Positions 1 to 8,348 of a stretch of 64,000 bases of DNA are shown here, in pieces (position 1 is the stretch's first letter; the number at the start of each line of letters is the position of its first letter). Made by a program: the position numbers and the translations under genes. The notes below the pieces were generated by a model that saw nothing but the letters and a program-made list of their open reading frames with translations, had not been told where the DNA came from and searched no databases. This stretch comes from Levilactobacillus brevis (GTDB lineage Bacteria > Bacillota > Bacilli > Lactobacillales > Lactobacillaceae). The stretch spans positions 2,510,725 to 2,574,724 of the forward strand of contig CP079699.1 of assembly GCA_021383565.1 (NCBI GenBank). The letters are read 5' to 3'.

Positions 1-2
1 CG

Positions 3-1214
3 GCCGTCTTGGGCGTGATCTTCCTGGCGATTGGATACTGGGCGCTGGCGGCCATCATGGATCTGCAGGTGACGGCCATTCCTGTAGCCTTGGTCACCAT
101 TACCATCGGGACCTACCTTCTCTTCCGGGCAACGATTCTGGTGATTATCCAGGGGTTGCGGCGAACCAAGTGGGCTAAGAAACATCTAAATGGTTTCTTG
201 TTGGGACAGCTGAACTTCCGGGTATACAACTACACGCGGATGTTGACCATTGTTTCCTTACTATTTGCAATGGCTCTGGGTGCGATTACGGTCGGGTCTG
301 GCTACCACCGGCAATTGCCGATGATGGCCAACAGTCTAGGGACGTACACGGTGGCTATTCACAACAAGACCGCGCAGGAGCAGCACTTGATCGACCAGTT
401 GAACGTCAAACACCAAACCACCTACACGCAGAAACGTCAGGGGAAAGTGGTCTACTACAAAGCCGCTGATCTACAGCGTCAACCGTTTGAGCTGAATCGT
501 GGGACCACGGAAGCCAAGTATGCGACCCATCCGAAATACTATACGGAGTCCCTGAAGCAGTTTAAGCAAAAGGGCAGCCAGAGCCTGGACTTTCTGAGCC
601 TGGCCATTCGTAGCGAGCAAGGCTTCTACGCACCACAATTTCTGAGTGCCCGGCAGTTTGCCCGCCAACCGGGAAAGACGGTGACGGTCACCACGGTGCG
701 GGTCAAAGATATGATTCAAGACCGGCACGTGCTGAAGCGGTTGAACAAGCTGGAACTACAACGGTTCCCCCAGCCAGCAGCCATGACGGTCGGCAATTAC
801 CAGTCATATGAACTGATGAGTGGCTTCTTCGGTGGCCTGGAATTCATGGGCTATTTCTTAGGAATTGCCTTTCTAGCCATGTTGGCCTCGTGCCTGATGT
901 TTAAGATTCTCTCGGGAGCACCCGGGGACAAACGGCGCTACCAGATGCTCTACAAAGTTGGGGTACGCTACCGGTTGATGCGTACCGGGATTGCGAAAGA
1001 AATCGGGATTTTATTCTTAATTCCTGGTATCATGGGAGTAATCGATGTTCTGTTCGGTCTTCAGATGTTTAAGCCGTTGATGCAGAGTCCCATGAGTCCC
1101 TATCTGGGGATTGGCGGAATCTTCGCCATCTTCATTGGACTGTACGCGATTTACTACATGATTACACTGACACTGTATTGGCGAATCGTTTTACCGAAGG
1201 CACCGAATGATTAG
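3..1214 (+). CDS. FtsX-type ABC transporter permease, C-terminal part (5' end outside window)
   Basis: The frame is already open at the left edge, so only the last ~400 residues are seen. There are two hydrophobic segments at the start, another around residues 75-100, a soluble extracytoplasmic stretch of ~190 residues, and three C-terminal membrane segments. This is the usual layout of large FtsX/BceB-like permeases that act with an ABC ATPase in peptide-antibiotic sensing or export. A GntR-family regulator gene follows 38 bases downstream on the same strand, suggesting one transcription unit. The ATPase partner would lie upstream of the window. The substrate cannot be judged. The first TTG at position 9 is unlikely to be the true start. 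Confidence 0.75.
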   Translation, partial: AVLGVIFLAIGYWALAAIMDLQVTAIPVALVTITIGTYLLFRATILVIIQGLRRTKWAKKHLNGFLLGQLNFRVYNYTRMLTIVSLLFAMALGAITVGSGYHRQLPMMANSLGTYTVAIHNKTAQEQHLIDQLNVKHQTTYTQKRQGKVVYYKAADLQRQPFELNRGTTEAKYATHPKYYTESLKQFKQKGSQSLDFLSLAIRSEQGFYAPQFLSARQFARQPGKTVTVTTVRVKDMIQDRHVLKRLNKLELQRFPQPAAMTVGNYQSYELMSGFFGGLEFMGYFLGIAFLAMLASCLMFKILSGAPGDKRRYQMLYKVGVRYRLMRTGIAKEIGILFLIPGIMGVIDVLFGLQMFKPLMQSPMSPYLGIGGIFAIFIGLYAIYYMITLTLYWRIVLPKAPND

Positions 1215-1252
1215 TTAGCAGAACGAGTTCACAAAGAATGTGGGAAAGTAAA

Positions 1253-1624
1253 ATGAAATTTAATTTCGATAGTCCGGAGCCCATCTACCTGCAGGTGGCC
1301 GAGCAAGTGGAAGAGGCAATCTTCACGGGCATCTATCGCGCGGGAGAACAGGTACCGTCAACGACAGAAATGTCCAAAGAATTTCATATTAATCCGGCCA
1401 CGGTGCTCAAAGGCATCAACCGACTCGTGGCGGCTGGCGTGATTGAGAAGCGCCGCGGCGTGGGGATGTTCGTCACGGCCACGGCCGCCACGACGATTCG
1501 TGAGAAGCGCCGAGCGGAGTTCTACGACCGCTACGTGAGCAACTTTACCAGTGAAGCTAAGAAGCTTAACCTGTCCGAAGACGAGCTCATCGCGCTGATT
1601 AAACGGGGGTACGAGCCGGAGTGA
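1253..1624 (+). CDS. GntR-family (YtrA-like) transcriptional regulator
   Basis: A short protein (~123 residues) with an N-terminal winged helix-turn-helix of the GntR type: the pattern PIYLQVAEQVEEAI, then GEQVPSTTEMSKEFHINPATV, then an arginine-rich wing. The C-terminal tail is short, as in YtrA-type regulators that control ABC transporter operons, rather than a large ligand-binding domain. I chose the ATG at 1253 because it opens the conserved MKFNFDSPEPIY start; an in-frame ATG at 1238 is possible. It follows the FtsX permease gene and probably regulates that transporter. The motif match gives good confidence in the family; the target is inferred from position. Confidence 0.8.
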   Translation: MKFNFDSPEPIYLQVAEQVEEAIFTGIYRAGEQVPSTTEMSKEFHINPATVLKGINRLVAAGVIEKRRGVGMFVTATAATTIREKRRAEFYDRYVSNFTSEAKKLNLSEDELIALIKRGYEPE

Positions 1625-1790
1625 CAGCGGCCTGTGGTTACTAGTAATTCCGTCTGTTGTGAGACCGATTTGAGTTGGCAGGTGGCCTTGCTGCTTGCGG
1701 TATTTAGGCTACGGTAGCGTATATCTGTAGCGCTTGGCTGCAGGGATGCCGTCAGCTGTTTGTCGGTTTACTATTGCAAAATTTAATAGG

Positions 1791-1828
1791 AGACTGGGTC
1801 TTCACCATTGATGGTGGCGATTCAGTCT
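1791..1828 (+). terminator. Nested hairpin, probable terminator after the GntR gene
   Basis: AGACTG at 1791-1796 pairs with CAGTCT at 1823-1828, and CACCAT pairs with ATGGTG inside. A short T-rich run follows. The rest of the 1625-2098 gap holds no convincing gene. A 24-codon ORF at 1864-1938 with a GAAAGGA-like site is possible but unsupported. Confidence 0.45.
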
Positions 1829-1934
1829 TTTCTGTTTGGGATAATTTGATTGAAAGGACGACCATGCCGGAGATCATCAGGGGCACCTCTGATAGGCGTA
1901 AGCTACGAGCTAAAACTAAAGTTATTTTCCTTGC

Positions 1935-1992
1935 TTAAGGTTGAAAGTTTGCGAACACGCGCCAGTTTCTAGCTGTTAACCTTCAATTCCTT
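1935..1992 (+). repeat. Minimal copy of the intergenic repeat family (terminal ends only)
   Basis: The stretch begins TTAAGGTTGAAAG and ends TTAACCTTCAA, near-inverted repeats of each other. Its left part (GGTTGAAAG, then CGAACACGC and CCAG) matches the left end of the long repeat copy at 19,139. The interior modules of the long copies are missing, so this looks like an internally deleted or minimal member. Confidence 0.5.
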
Positions 1993-2098
1993 AGTAAAAT
2001 AACTGTTGAGGCGAAATGTTTTACAAAAGGTGCGAATCACGTTATAGTAGGTTGTGCACAATTGAGTACGTCTGAATTGGCAGGAAAGAAGGAAATGA

Positions 2099-2506
2099 AT
2101 GATGGAAATCACGATTAAAGATGCAGCCAAGGCTTACCTGACTGAGAACATTCAACCGGGTAGCGTTCTGTTACTGACCACGGATGACGGGTCCAACCGG
2201 TATTCAACGGTGGGTGGCACCTGTGCTATTGGTGATAAATTTCAATTTGTCGCGCTGACCGCTGATGACCCCGACTACGATATTTCCTTAGAAAATAACG
2301 CCGGCCTGAACATTAAGACCAATGCCGATACCGAACTCTACTTGAGTAATGGATTGGTCTTAGATCGCGTCTTCAACCAGCTATCTCTTCGCGATGACAG
2401 TGGGATTTTGGACAGCGCAGTGGGCTTAATTACCTATACGGCCGAAGAAAAGTCCGAGTTAGACTTGAAGAAAGAAATGCAAACACTGGGCACACGGATC
2501 TGCTAG
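2099..2506 (+). CDS. HesB/IscA-like (iron-sulfur biogenesis domain) family protein
   Basis: A 135-residue soluble protein with the lactobacillar version of the Fe-S biogenesis fold: an N-terminal ITIKDAAKAYL helix, a LLLTTDDG strand, and a C-terminal DDSGILDSAVG stretch. The three conserved cysteines of true IscA/SufA are not present (only Cys near residue 44 and the terminal Cys), so a cluster carrier role is doubtful. The Firmicutes subfamily is usually annotated only as iron-sulfur cluster biosynthesis family protein. Two adjacent ATGs (2099, 2102) are possible starts; an AGAAGGAA site precedes them. It is monocistronic, with a terminator directly downstream. Confidence 0.65.
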   Translation: MMEITIKDAAKAYLTENIQPGSVLLLTTDDGSNRYSTVGGTCAIGDKFQFVALTADDPDYDISLENNAGLNIKTNADTELYLSNGLVLDRVFNQLSLRDDSGILDSAVGLITYTAEEKSELDLKKEMQTLGTRIC

Positions 2507-2540
2507 TTAGCGGAACCACACATCACTAAAACAAGGTTTG

Positions 2541-2574
2541 AGGGTTCGGATTGTCGTCCGGACCCTTTTATTTT
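2541..2574 (+). terminator. Intrinsic terminator after the HesB-like gene
   Basis: A 10-bp stem AGGGTTCGGA/TCCGGACCCT (one G-T pair) with a 6-nt loop is followed by TTTTATTTT. Confidence 0.8.
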
Positions 2575-2714
2575 GGTCATTTGGCTGTATCCGGTTTCTT
2601 AACCAATCCTAAGGACTTTTCGCCCATTTTGAACAACTTGTCCGGGACCTATTGCCAAGCGGTTGCACAGGCGCGTATACTTTGGATATGTAAAAGTTCT
2701 GGGAGGGGATATTT

Positions 2715-4067
2715 TTGAAAATTAACAGTAAAGTTTGGCGACTGCTGATCGGACTCTTTAGTTTAGTGTTTTTATTAGTTGTTAGCCAAATGGCCACACC
2801 GGTTAAAGCCGCAACCAACCACAACGGCGCGGACTTTACGACTTCAGCGAGTGTGACGAACGGACCGGATTTTAAGCACGCCGATACGATTGACGTGCAG
2901 TATCATCTGAACTTTGGCGATACGCCGATTCATAATGGTGATACGATTACGCTGGACTTTCCAGAGAACCTAAAGGGAAAGACGCCGGGCGATACGTTCA
3001 AGGTTTATGACGAGGACGGGACGGTGATTGGTGAGGCTGTGATCTCCGATAAGGGGGTCGTGATTACCATGAACGACGCGTTGGAAGGCAAGACCAATGC
3101 CAAGTTAACCCTGAATATGATGACCAAGTACCGCTACGAAGATACCGGTGAAAAGGACGTCGTGTTCCCGCTGGAAAATGGCAAGACCAGCACGTCTGAA
3201 ATCAACATCGTGGCCAGCGAGGCCAACCTTTCCAAGAAGGGAACCCTGCAGGATAACGGGACCATCAAGTGGACGATCCTGGTCAACCGGCGTGAGATGA
3301 CACTGAAGAACTTGGATATCAAGGATACGATTGGTGCCAATCAAGAATTGATCCACGGCTTGACCGTCAGCAATGGGCATTGGGAGAGTACCACGAGCTA
3401 CAAGCGGGAAAAGCCAGCCATGACCGAGGGCACGGATTACAACGTTACATATAACAGCGATGGGTTTGATTTAACCTTTAATGATACGGTCGATAACTTA
3501 GTGGTGATTGACTACTACACCAAGGTGACCGACCCATCCCTGATTGATTCTGGCTACAAATTTAGAAATAACGCCCTCATGACTTGGGGTGGCGGGACTT
3601 CCGGTACGAAGAACTCCGAAGAGGCCAACGGTAAGGTTTCCTCCTCAAATGGGAACAGTGGCTCCGGTAGTGGTGATACCAACGAAACCGATGAACCGGG
3701 CATTGACACGGATGGTGATACGGGCACTGGAACCACCGATGTCGATGAAGGCACTGAAACCGATGAGGAAGAGGCTGCCCGCGAAGAGGAAGAAGCCAAG
3801 AATGAGGCAGCTAAGGAAGAGGCTGCTAAGAAACAAGCCGCTAAGAAGGCCAAAGCGGCTAAGGCGGCCGCAGCCAAAGCTAAGACTGCTAAGGGCCAAA
3901 CGCCTGTAGCTCAGGCCACCGCCACGGAGAATCCGGGGAGCACGACCAAGACGACCAATACCAAATTGCCACAAACCAGCGACCAATCTGGTTTGACTGC
4001 AGTGATGGGTGGGGTCATCGCGTTAGCAACGCTGGGCCTCGGCGTGATTGGTCGGCGGCACTTTTAA
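2715..4067 (+). CDS. LPXTG-anchored surface adhesin with SdrG/Cna-like fold
   Basis: A 450-residue cell-wall protein. The TTG start at 2715 sits 6 bases after GGGAGGGG. Residues 1-32 form a signal peptide ending near VKAA. Residues ~35-300 show two beta-rich domains typical of bacterial fibrinogen/collagen-binding adhesins (GDTITLDFP, TLDITDT-like LKNLDIKDTIG). Residues ~315-360 are a Gly/Ser/Asp/Glu/Thr linker, and ~365-400 an EEAKNEAAKEEAAKK-type Ala/Lys/Glu-rich stretch, probably helical and wall-spanning. The C-terminus has the sorting signal LPQTS, a hydrophobic helix and RRHF, so sortase A should anchor it to peptidoglycan. The ligand is unknown. Repetitive codons create long spurious ORFs on the other strand. 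Confidence 0.88.
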   Translation: MKINSKVWRLLIGLFSLVFLLVVSQMATPVKAATNHNGADFTTSASVTNGPDFKHADTIDVQYHLNFGDTPIHNGDTITLDFPENLKGKTPGDTFKVYDEDGTVIGEAVISDKGVVITMNDALEGKTNAKLTLNMMTKYRYEDTGEKDVVFPLENGKTSTSEINIVASEANLSKKGTLQDNGTIKWTILVNRREMTLKNLDIKDTIGANQELIHGLTVSNGHWESTTSYKREKPAMTEGTDYNVTYNSDGFDLTFNDTVDNLVVIDYYTKVTDPSLIDSGYKFRNNALMTWGGGTSGTKNSEEANGKVSSSNGNSGSGSGDTNETDEPGIDTDGDTGTGTTDVDEGTETDEEEAAREEEEAKNEAAKEEAAKKQAAKKAKAAKAAAAKAKTAKGQTPVAQATATENPGSTTKTTNTKLPQTSDQSGLTAVMGGVIALATLGLGVIGRRHF

Positions 4068-4085
4068 AGCTTGATAGGTTGACGG

Positions 4086-4114
4086 AAAAGTTCGGCTGCG
4101 GTCGAGCTTTTTCT
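4086..4114 (+). terminator. Terminator after the LPXTG gene
   Basis: AAAAGTTCG and CGAGCTTTTT form a 9-pair stem (one G-T) around an 8-nt loop, ending in a T run. Confidence 0.65.
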
Positions 4115-4202
4115 TGTGGAAAAGAACGTCCCTGAATGTGTCAAAAATCACAAGCTCTGGTATACTCAGGGTAACTAATCTGATTCTCGGGGAGGGACCG
4201 TG

Positions 4203-5996
4203 ATGCAACGTTTGCGGCAGTATCGACAATTCTGGTTTGTGATTATTTTAGGGGCGCTGGCCCTGTGGCTTCAATTTGTGAGTCATCAAGCGAAATGGGC
4301 ACAGATTCTGATTACGGGTTTGGGCCTGTTGCTGGCAATAATTATGTTTATTGAGATGGTGCGGACCCTGCGTTCGGGGAAGTTTGGCGTTGATTTGCTA
4401 GCCATTACCGCGGTGCTAGCCACCTTGGCCGTGGGGGAATACTGGGCGGCTTTAATCGTTCTGTTGATGTTGACCGGGGGCGATGCCCTGGAAGACTTTG
4501 CGGCTAGTCGGGCCAACAGTGAACTTCAAGAACTGCTAAATAATTCTCCGCAGACGGCGCATCGAGCGGACGGTGAAACGCTGACGGATATTGCGGTGAG
4601 TCTGGTCGCGGTTGGCAATCGCTTGCTGGTCAAACCGGGTGAGGTCATGCCCGTCGATGGGACGCTACTGACGGGTCCCACCACGGTCAACGAGGCGTCG
4701 CTGACCGGTGAAGCGCGGCCCATTGAGAAACAGGTCGGGGACGCGGTCATGTCCGGGAGTGTGAACGGCGAGGCGTCCGTTTATTTACGGGCGGACCAGA
4801 CGGCCGAGAACAGCCAGTACCAAAATATTGTGCGCTTGGTGAAGCAGGCCGAGGCGCAGCCGGCCAAATTTGTGCGGATGGCGGACCGCTATGCCGTCCC
4901 GTTTACGTTGCTAGCCTACGTCATCGCCGGGGTAGCCTGGTACTTCTCCGGTGACCCGGTGCGGTTGGCTGAAGTCTTGGTTGTCGCGTCGCCTTGTCCG
5001 TTGATTCTGGCGGCGCCGATTGCGTTAATCTCTGGGATGAGTCGGGCTAGTCGTAACGGGATTATCGTCAAGACGGGGACGACGCTAGAGAAGTTGGCGC
5101 AGGTCAAGACGTTTGCCTTCGATAAGACCGGGACCATCACCCAGGGGCGGTTGGTCGTGGATCAGGTGGTGCCGGTCACGGCGCTTCCTGCCGAAAAGTT
5201 ACTACAGTTGGCGGCCAGTACCGAGCAACACTCCGGTCACGTGCTGGCCCAATCCCTGGTGGCGGCAACACAAGACCCATTGCTACCGGCGACGGCCGTC
5301 AACGAGACCACCGCACAAGGGGTGGCCGCGGAAGTGGATGGTCAAGAAGTCCGCGTGGGGAAGAGTTCATTTGTGACTACCGAACCGGTCGAAGAGTCCA
5401 ATCAGACGGCGGTCTACGTGTCCGTTGCCGGTATCTATCAAGGATACATTAGCTTCAACGACCGCGTGCGGCCGGAAGCCAGTGAAACCATGAGTGCCCT
5501 GCGCGCAGCTGGTGCCCAACACCTGGTCATGATTTCCGGGGATCGGCGGCCGATTGCCGAGACCATCGCCGGAGAGGTGGGGATCGACCAGGTTCACGCC
5601 GAATGCTTACCGGCCGACAAGATTAAGGTGTTAGCGGACTTGCCCGCCGAACAGCGGCCGGTCGCAATGGTGGGGGACGGCATTAACGATGCGCCTTCGC
5701 TGGCGACGGCTGACGTGGGAATTGCCATGGGGGCGCACGGTGCCACGGCGGCCAGCGAATCGGCCGATGCGGTGGTGCTCAAGGATGATTTAACTCGGGT
5801 GAGTGCGGCCCGGCGCATTGCCCACGATACCATGCGGGTGGCCAAGCAGGCCGTTTTGATCGGTATCTTTATCTGTACGGGGTTGATGTTGATCGCCAGC
5901 TTTGGTGTGATTCCCGCCATCATTGGGGCGGTTTTCCAGGAAGTCGTGGACACGGTCACCATCCTCTACGCGCTGCGGGCGCGGACGGATCGCTAA
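4203..5996 (+). CDS. P1B-type heavy-metal-translocating ATPase
   Basis: About 597 residues with all P-type landmarks: the TGEA actuator loop near residue 169, the intramembrane metal motif SPCPL near 264, the phosphorylated Asp in DKTGTIT near 308, and GDGINDAP in the ATP hinge. The SPC motif and the absence of an N-terminal heavy-metal-binding domain fit the P1B-4 (Co/Fe/Zn/Cd) group better than copper pumps (CPC). The HP-locus equivalent reads EQHSGH. GTG at 4200 and ATG at 4203 compete; the latter is better spaced from GGAGGG. A TATACT -10 box lies at 4161. The multicopper oxidase and CadD loci follow, so the area is metal-related. The exact metal cannot be assigned from sequence alone. 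Confidence 0.87.
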   Translation: MQRLRQYRQFWFVIILGALALWLQFVSHQAKWAQILITGLGLLLAIIMFIEMVRTLRSGKFGVDLLAITAVLATLAVGEYWAALIVLLMLTGGDALEDFAASRANSELQELLNNSPQTAHRADGETLTDIAVSLVAVGNRLLVKPGEVMPVDGTLLTGPTTVNEASLTGEARPIEKQVGDAVMSGSVNGEASVYLRADQTAENSQYQNIVRLVKQAEAQPAKFVRMADRYAVPFTLLAYVIAGVAWYFSGDPVRLAEVLVVASPCPLILAAPIALISGMSRASRNGIIVKTGTTLEKLAQVKTFAFDKTGTITQGRLVVDQVVPVTALPAEKLLQLAASTEQHSGHVLAQSLVAATQDPLLPATAVNETTAQGVAAEVDGQEVRVGKSSFVTTEPVEESNQTAVYVSVAGIYQGYISFNDRVRPEASETMSALRAAGAQHLVMISGDRRPIAETIAGEVGIDQVHAECLPADKIKVLADLPAEQRPVAMVGDGINDAPSLATADVGIAMGAHGATAASESADAVVLKDDLTRVSAARRIAHDTMRVAKQAVLIGIFICTGLMLIASFGVIPAIIGAVFQEVVDTVTILYALRARTDR

Positions 5997-6011
5997 TCAT
6001 GTTAAGACATC

Positions 6012-6044
6012 AGAGTTTGGGCGTCTTTGCCAAACTCTTTTTTT
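6012..6044 (+). terminator. Intrinsic terminator after the P1B ATPase
   Basis: A perfect 9-bp stem AGAGTTTGG (6012-6020) / CCAAACTCT (6030-6038) is followed by seven or more T residues. Confidence 0.9.
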
Positions 6045-6131
6045 ACTGCGCGATACATTTCTTTCAGTTAGTGAATGCGTTATCATGGAACTGGACAGTG
6101 TGCCCAATCTAATCGAAGAGGAGCCTGAAAA

Positions 6132-7667
6132 ATGACAAAATCAATCAACACCGATTATTTCTTTGATGAACCGGCTTTTAATACGCACGATGGGGGTTAC
6201 GTTCCACTGGAGGAACCCAAGACGCCGCAACAACCGCTACGGATTCCACCGTTATTGAAACCTGATAAGGAGACCGCGACCGACACGTACTACACGGTTG
6301 AAGCGCAGGCGGGGGAGACCCAACTGTTGCCGGGAAAGAAGACCAAGACCTGGGGCTACAACGGCAGTTTATTGGGGCAAACCATTGTTTTTCCTAAGGG
6401 GAAGACCATGCATATTGACCTGAAGAATAGTTTGCCCGAGTTAACTACGTTCCACTGGCACGGGCTAAACGTCCCCGGTCCTTACACGGATGGTGGCTGT
6501 CACGCCCCCGTTTATCCCGGGCAGACGCGGCACATTGACTTTAAGGTCGACCAGCCGGCCGCAACGCTGTGGCTGCACGCCCATCCGTGCCCATCAACGG
6601 CCGAACAGGTTTGGCGTGGCCTAGCGGGTTTGGCACTGGTCACCGACGATCAGGAGGCCCGGTTGCCATTTCCACGGAACTACGGTGTTGATGATATTCC
6701 ATTAGTTCTGCAGGATCGGCGGTTCCATGAGGACAATCAGTGGGATTACGACGCTGATTACGATCCAGATGGCGTTCAGGGGCCAACACCGATGATTAAC
6801 GGGACGATCAATCCGTACTTCGATGTTTCCACGCAACGGGTTCGGCTACGCATCTTAGACGGTGCGAACCGGCGCGAGTGGCGGCTTCACTTCAGTGACG
6901 ACTTGCCATTTACGCAGATTGCCTCGGACGGTGGCGTGATGCCAGAGCCCGTCGAGTTCACCCACCTCATGTTGACCTGTGCTGAACGGGCCGAAGTGAT
7001 CGTGGACTTCAGCAAGGTCACGCCGGGCCGCACGGTAACGCTGTATTCGGACGATGTGCCGTTGGTCCGGTTCCGAGTTCATGATTTTCAAACGGACGAG
7101 GCGACGTTGCCCGACCATCTCGTGGATATTCCCGATCCAGAGGTTACACCGGATACGCCAATCCGTAAGGTTGTGATGTCTGGGATGGACGAGCAGGTCA
7201 TGATTGATGGCAAGAAATTCGAAATGCAGCGGATCGACGCCAAGCAAAAGGTTGGTAACGTTGAGTTGTGGGATGTAACCAACACCAACGATATGGACGG
7301 CGGCATGGTCCACCCATTCCACATGCACGGGACCCAATTCCTGGTGGTCTCGCGGAACGGTCACGCACCGTATCCTAACGAGCACGGCTTCAAGGATACG
7401 GTCGGGGTCAACCCGGGTGAAACGGTACGGTTGAAGGTTTGGTTTGACCACACAGGTGTTTACATGTACCATTGCCACATCATCGAACACGAAGATGGCG
7501 GTATGATGGCTCAGATTGAAGCATACGACCCAGACCACCCACAAACGTACAAGCTGATGGATATGGATACACTGATGAATGCGGTAGCTAAAGAGCGGGG
7601 AATTGATGTGAAGGACCTCCATCTCGCGGGGATGAGCTCGTATGAGAAGATGGGGATGAAGATGTAA
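6132..7667 (+). CDS. Multicopper oxidase (CueO/CotA-like laccase family)
   Basis: A 511-residue three-cupredoxin oxidase. The four copper-binding His clusters are complete: HWHG near residue 108, HAHP near 149, HPFHMHG near 394 and MYHCHIIEHEDGGMM near 446. The last one supplies the Cys-His-Met ligands of the type 1 copper. Substrate oxidation is coupled to reduction of O2 to water. There is no obvious signal peptide, so a cytoplasmic location is suggested, as for several lactobacillar laccase-like proteins. The C-terminus is Met-rich (GMSSYEKMGMKM). ATG at 6132 is preceded by GAGGAGCC. It lies between a P1B metal ATPase and an ArsR/CadD pair; likely roles are copper/manganese oxidation or phenolic and amine degradation. 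Confidence 0.9.
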   Translation: MTKSINTDYFFDEPAFNTHDGGYVPLEEPKTPQQPLRIPPLLKPDKETATDTYYTVEAQAGETQLLPGKKTKTWGYNGSLLGQTIVFPKGKTMHIDLKNSLPELTTFHWHGLNVPGPYTDGGCHAPVYPGQTRHIDFKVDQPAATLWLHAHPCPSTAEQVWRGLAGLALVTDDQEARLPFPRNYGVDDIPLVLQDRRFHEDNQWDYDADYDPDGVQGPTPMINGTINPYFDVSTQRVRLRILDGANRREWRLHFSDDLPFTQIASDGGVMPEPVEFTHLMLTCAERAEVIVDFSKVTPGRTVTLYSDDVPLVRFRVHDFQTDEATLPDHLVDIPDPEVTPDTPIRKVVMSGMDEQVMIDGKKFEMQRIDAKQKVGNVELWDVTNTNDMDGGMVHPFHMHGTQFLVVSRNGHAPYPNEHGFKDTVGVNPGETVRLKVWFDHTGVYMYHCHIIEHEDGGMMAQIEAYDPDHPQTYKLMDMDTLMNAVAKERGIDVKDLHLAGMSSYEKMGMKM

Positions 7668-7676
7668 GAGAGTGGA

Positions 7677-7715
7677 GCAAGGCGCTTAGGTTCTAAGCGC
7701 AGGAACCTGCCTTGC
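7677..7715 (+). other. Perfect three-way-junction inverted repeat
   Basis: GCAAGG (7677-7682) pairs with CCTTGC (7710-7715). Between them sit CGCTTAG-gtt-CTAAGCG and CAGG-aa-CCTG with no unpaired bases at the junction. No T run follows, so it is not a standard terminator. Further nested stems (ACCCC/GGGGT, GCTTA/TAAGC) occur around 7800-7840. The 7668-7900 gap otherwise holds nothing recognisable. Confidence 0.5.
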
Positions 7716-7900
7716 GTAACTTGTTTCGGAGGCCGCCAGGACCGGGATATCCGGGATAACAACCAGTCCAAGGGTTCAAACCGATATCTTTGGCAACGGT
7801 CAACCCCGGTGCTTATCTTTGCTAAGCGGAGGGGTCTGCCTAAGCGAGGTCACCGGTCAAACCGAATCAGCTCTGCTACAATCTCCTTAATGACAAAACA

Positions 7901-7941
7901 AAAATGACTTCGGAATATCCAAAATTCCGAAGTCATTTTTT
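7901..7941. terminator. Bidirectional terminator between the multicopper oxidase and arsR genes
   Basis: AAAATGACTTCGGAAT pairs with ATTCCGAAGTCATTTT around a short loop, with an A run on the left and a T run on the right. It can stop both the rightward oxidase transcript and the leftward regulator transcript. Confidence 0.88.
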
Positions 7942-8278
7942 AATGCCCGTGGGTCTGACCACGTAGCACGTGGTCGACGTGCGCCAACGTTTCATTGACG
8001 ATATCTAAAATGTGAGGATCATCCAAGCGGTAAAAGTTTTGCTTGCCAACGTGGCGAACGGCCACCAGTTGTTCCTTTTTCAACATGGCCAGTTGGTGGG
8101 AAATCACCGACTGTTCCACGGTTAGAAGCTCGCTGAGTTCACTAACGTTGAGCTCCTTTTGTTCGAGAAGATAAAGGAGCTGTAGGCGCGTGGGGTTACT
8201 CAGTAGCTTGAAGATGGCCTGAGAAGCTTCGACCATTTTGGGCGCGATTAACGTGACTTTTTCGATAGAATCCGGCAT
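7940..8278 (-). CDS. ArsR/SmtB-family metal-responsive repressor
   Basis: A 112-residue winged-helix protein. The core reads [17 protein letters not shown], then [43 protein letters not shown], the standard ArsR fold. His residues cluster at the C-terminus ([13 protein letters not shown]), a usual alpha5-type metal site of CzrA/NmtR-like sensors. The N-terminal CxC motif of CadC is missing. The start at 8278 has AGGAG ten bases upstream; an upstream ATG at 8314 is less likely. It is divergent from cadD, with a palindromic operator between, so repression of cadD and itself, relieved by Cd/Zn, is inferred. Confidence 0.87.
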   Translation of the reverse strand: MPDSIEKVTLIAPKMVEASQAIFKLLSNPTRLQLLYLLEQKELNVSELSELLTVEQSVISHQLAMLKKEQLVAVRHVGKQNFYRLDDPHILDIVNETLAHVDHVLRGQTHGH

Positions 8279-8295
8279 AAAAAGCTTGCTCCTTT

Positions 8296-8317
8296 CATAT
8301 GTAGATGATAACATATG
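8296..8317. promoter_or_regulatory. Probable ArsR operator in the cadD/arsR divergent region
   Basis: CATATGT (8296-8302) and ACATATG (8311-8317) form a 7-bp inverted repeat with 8-bp spacing. This is like the imperfect dyads bound by CadC/SmtB regulators. It lies between the divergent starts at 8278 and 8349. Confidence 0.6.
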
Positions 8318-8348
8318 TTATAGATAACATTCATGGGGAGAGGATAAC

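Noticed and set aside
3554..3986. Several overlapping ORFs on both strands in the 3' part of the LPXTG gene
   Set aside because: They result from the repetitive Glu/Ala/Lys codons of the wall-spanning region.
6855..7622. 255-codon ORF antisense to the multicopper oxidase gene
   Set aside because: A shadow ORF of a G+C-rich gene; no recognisable motif or start signal, and the sense strand has all copper motifs.
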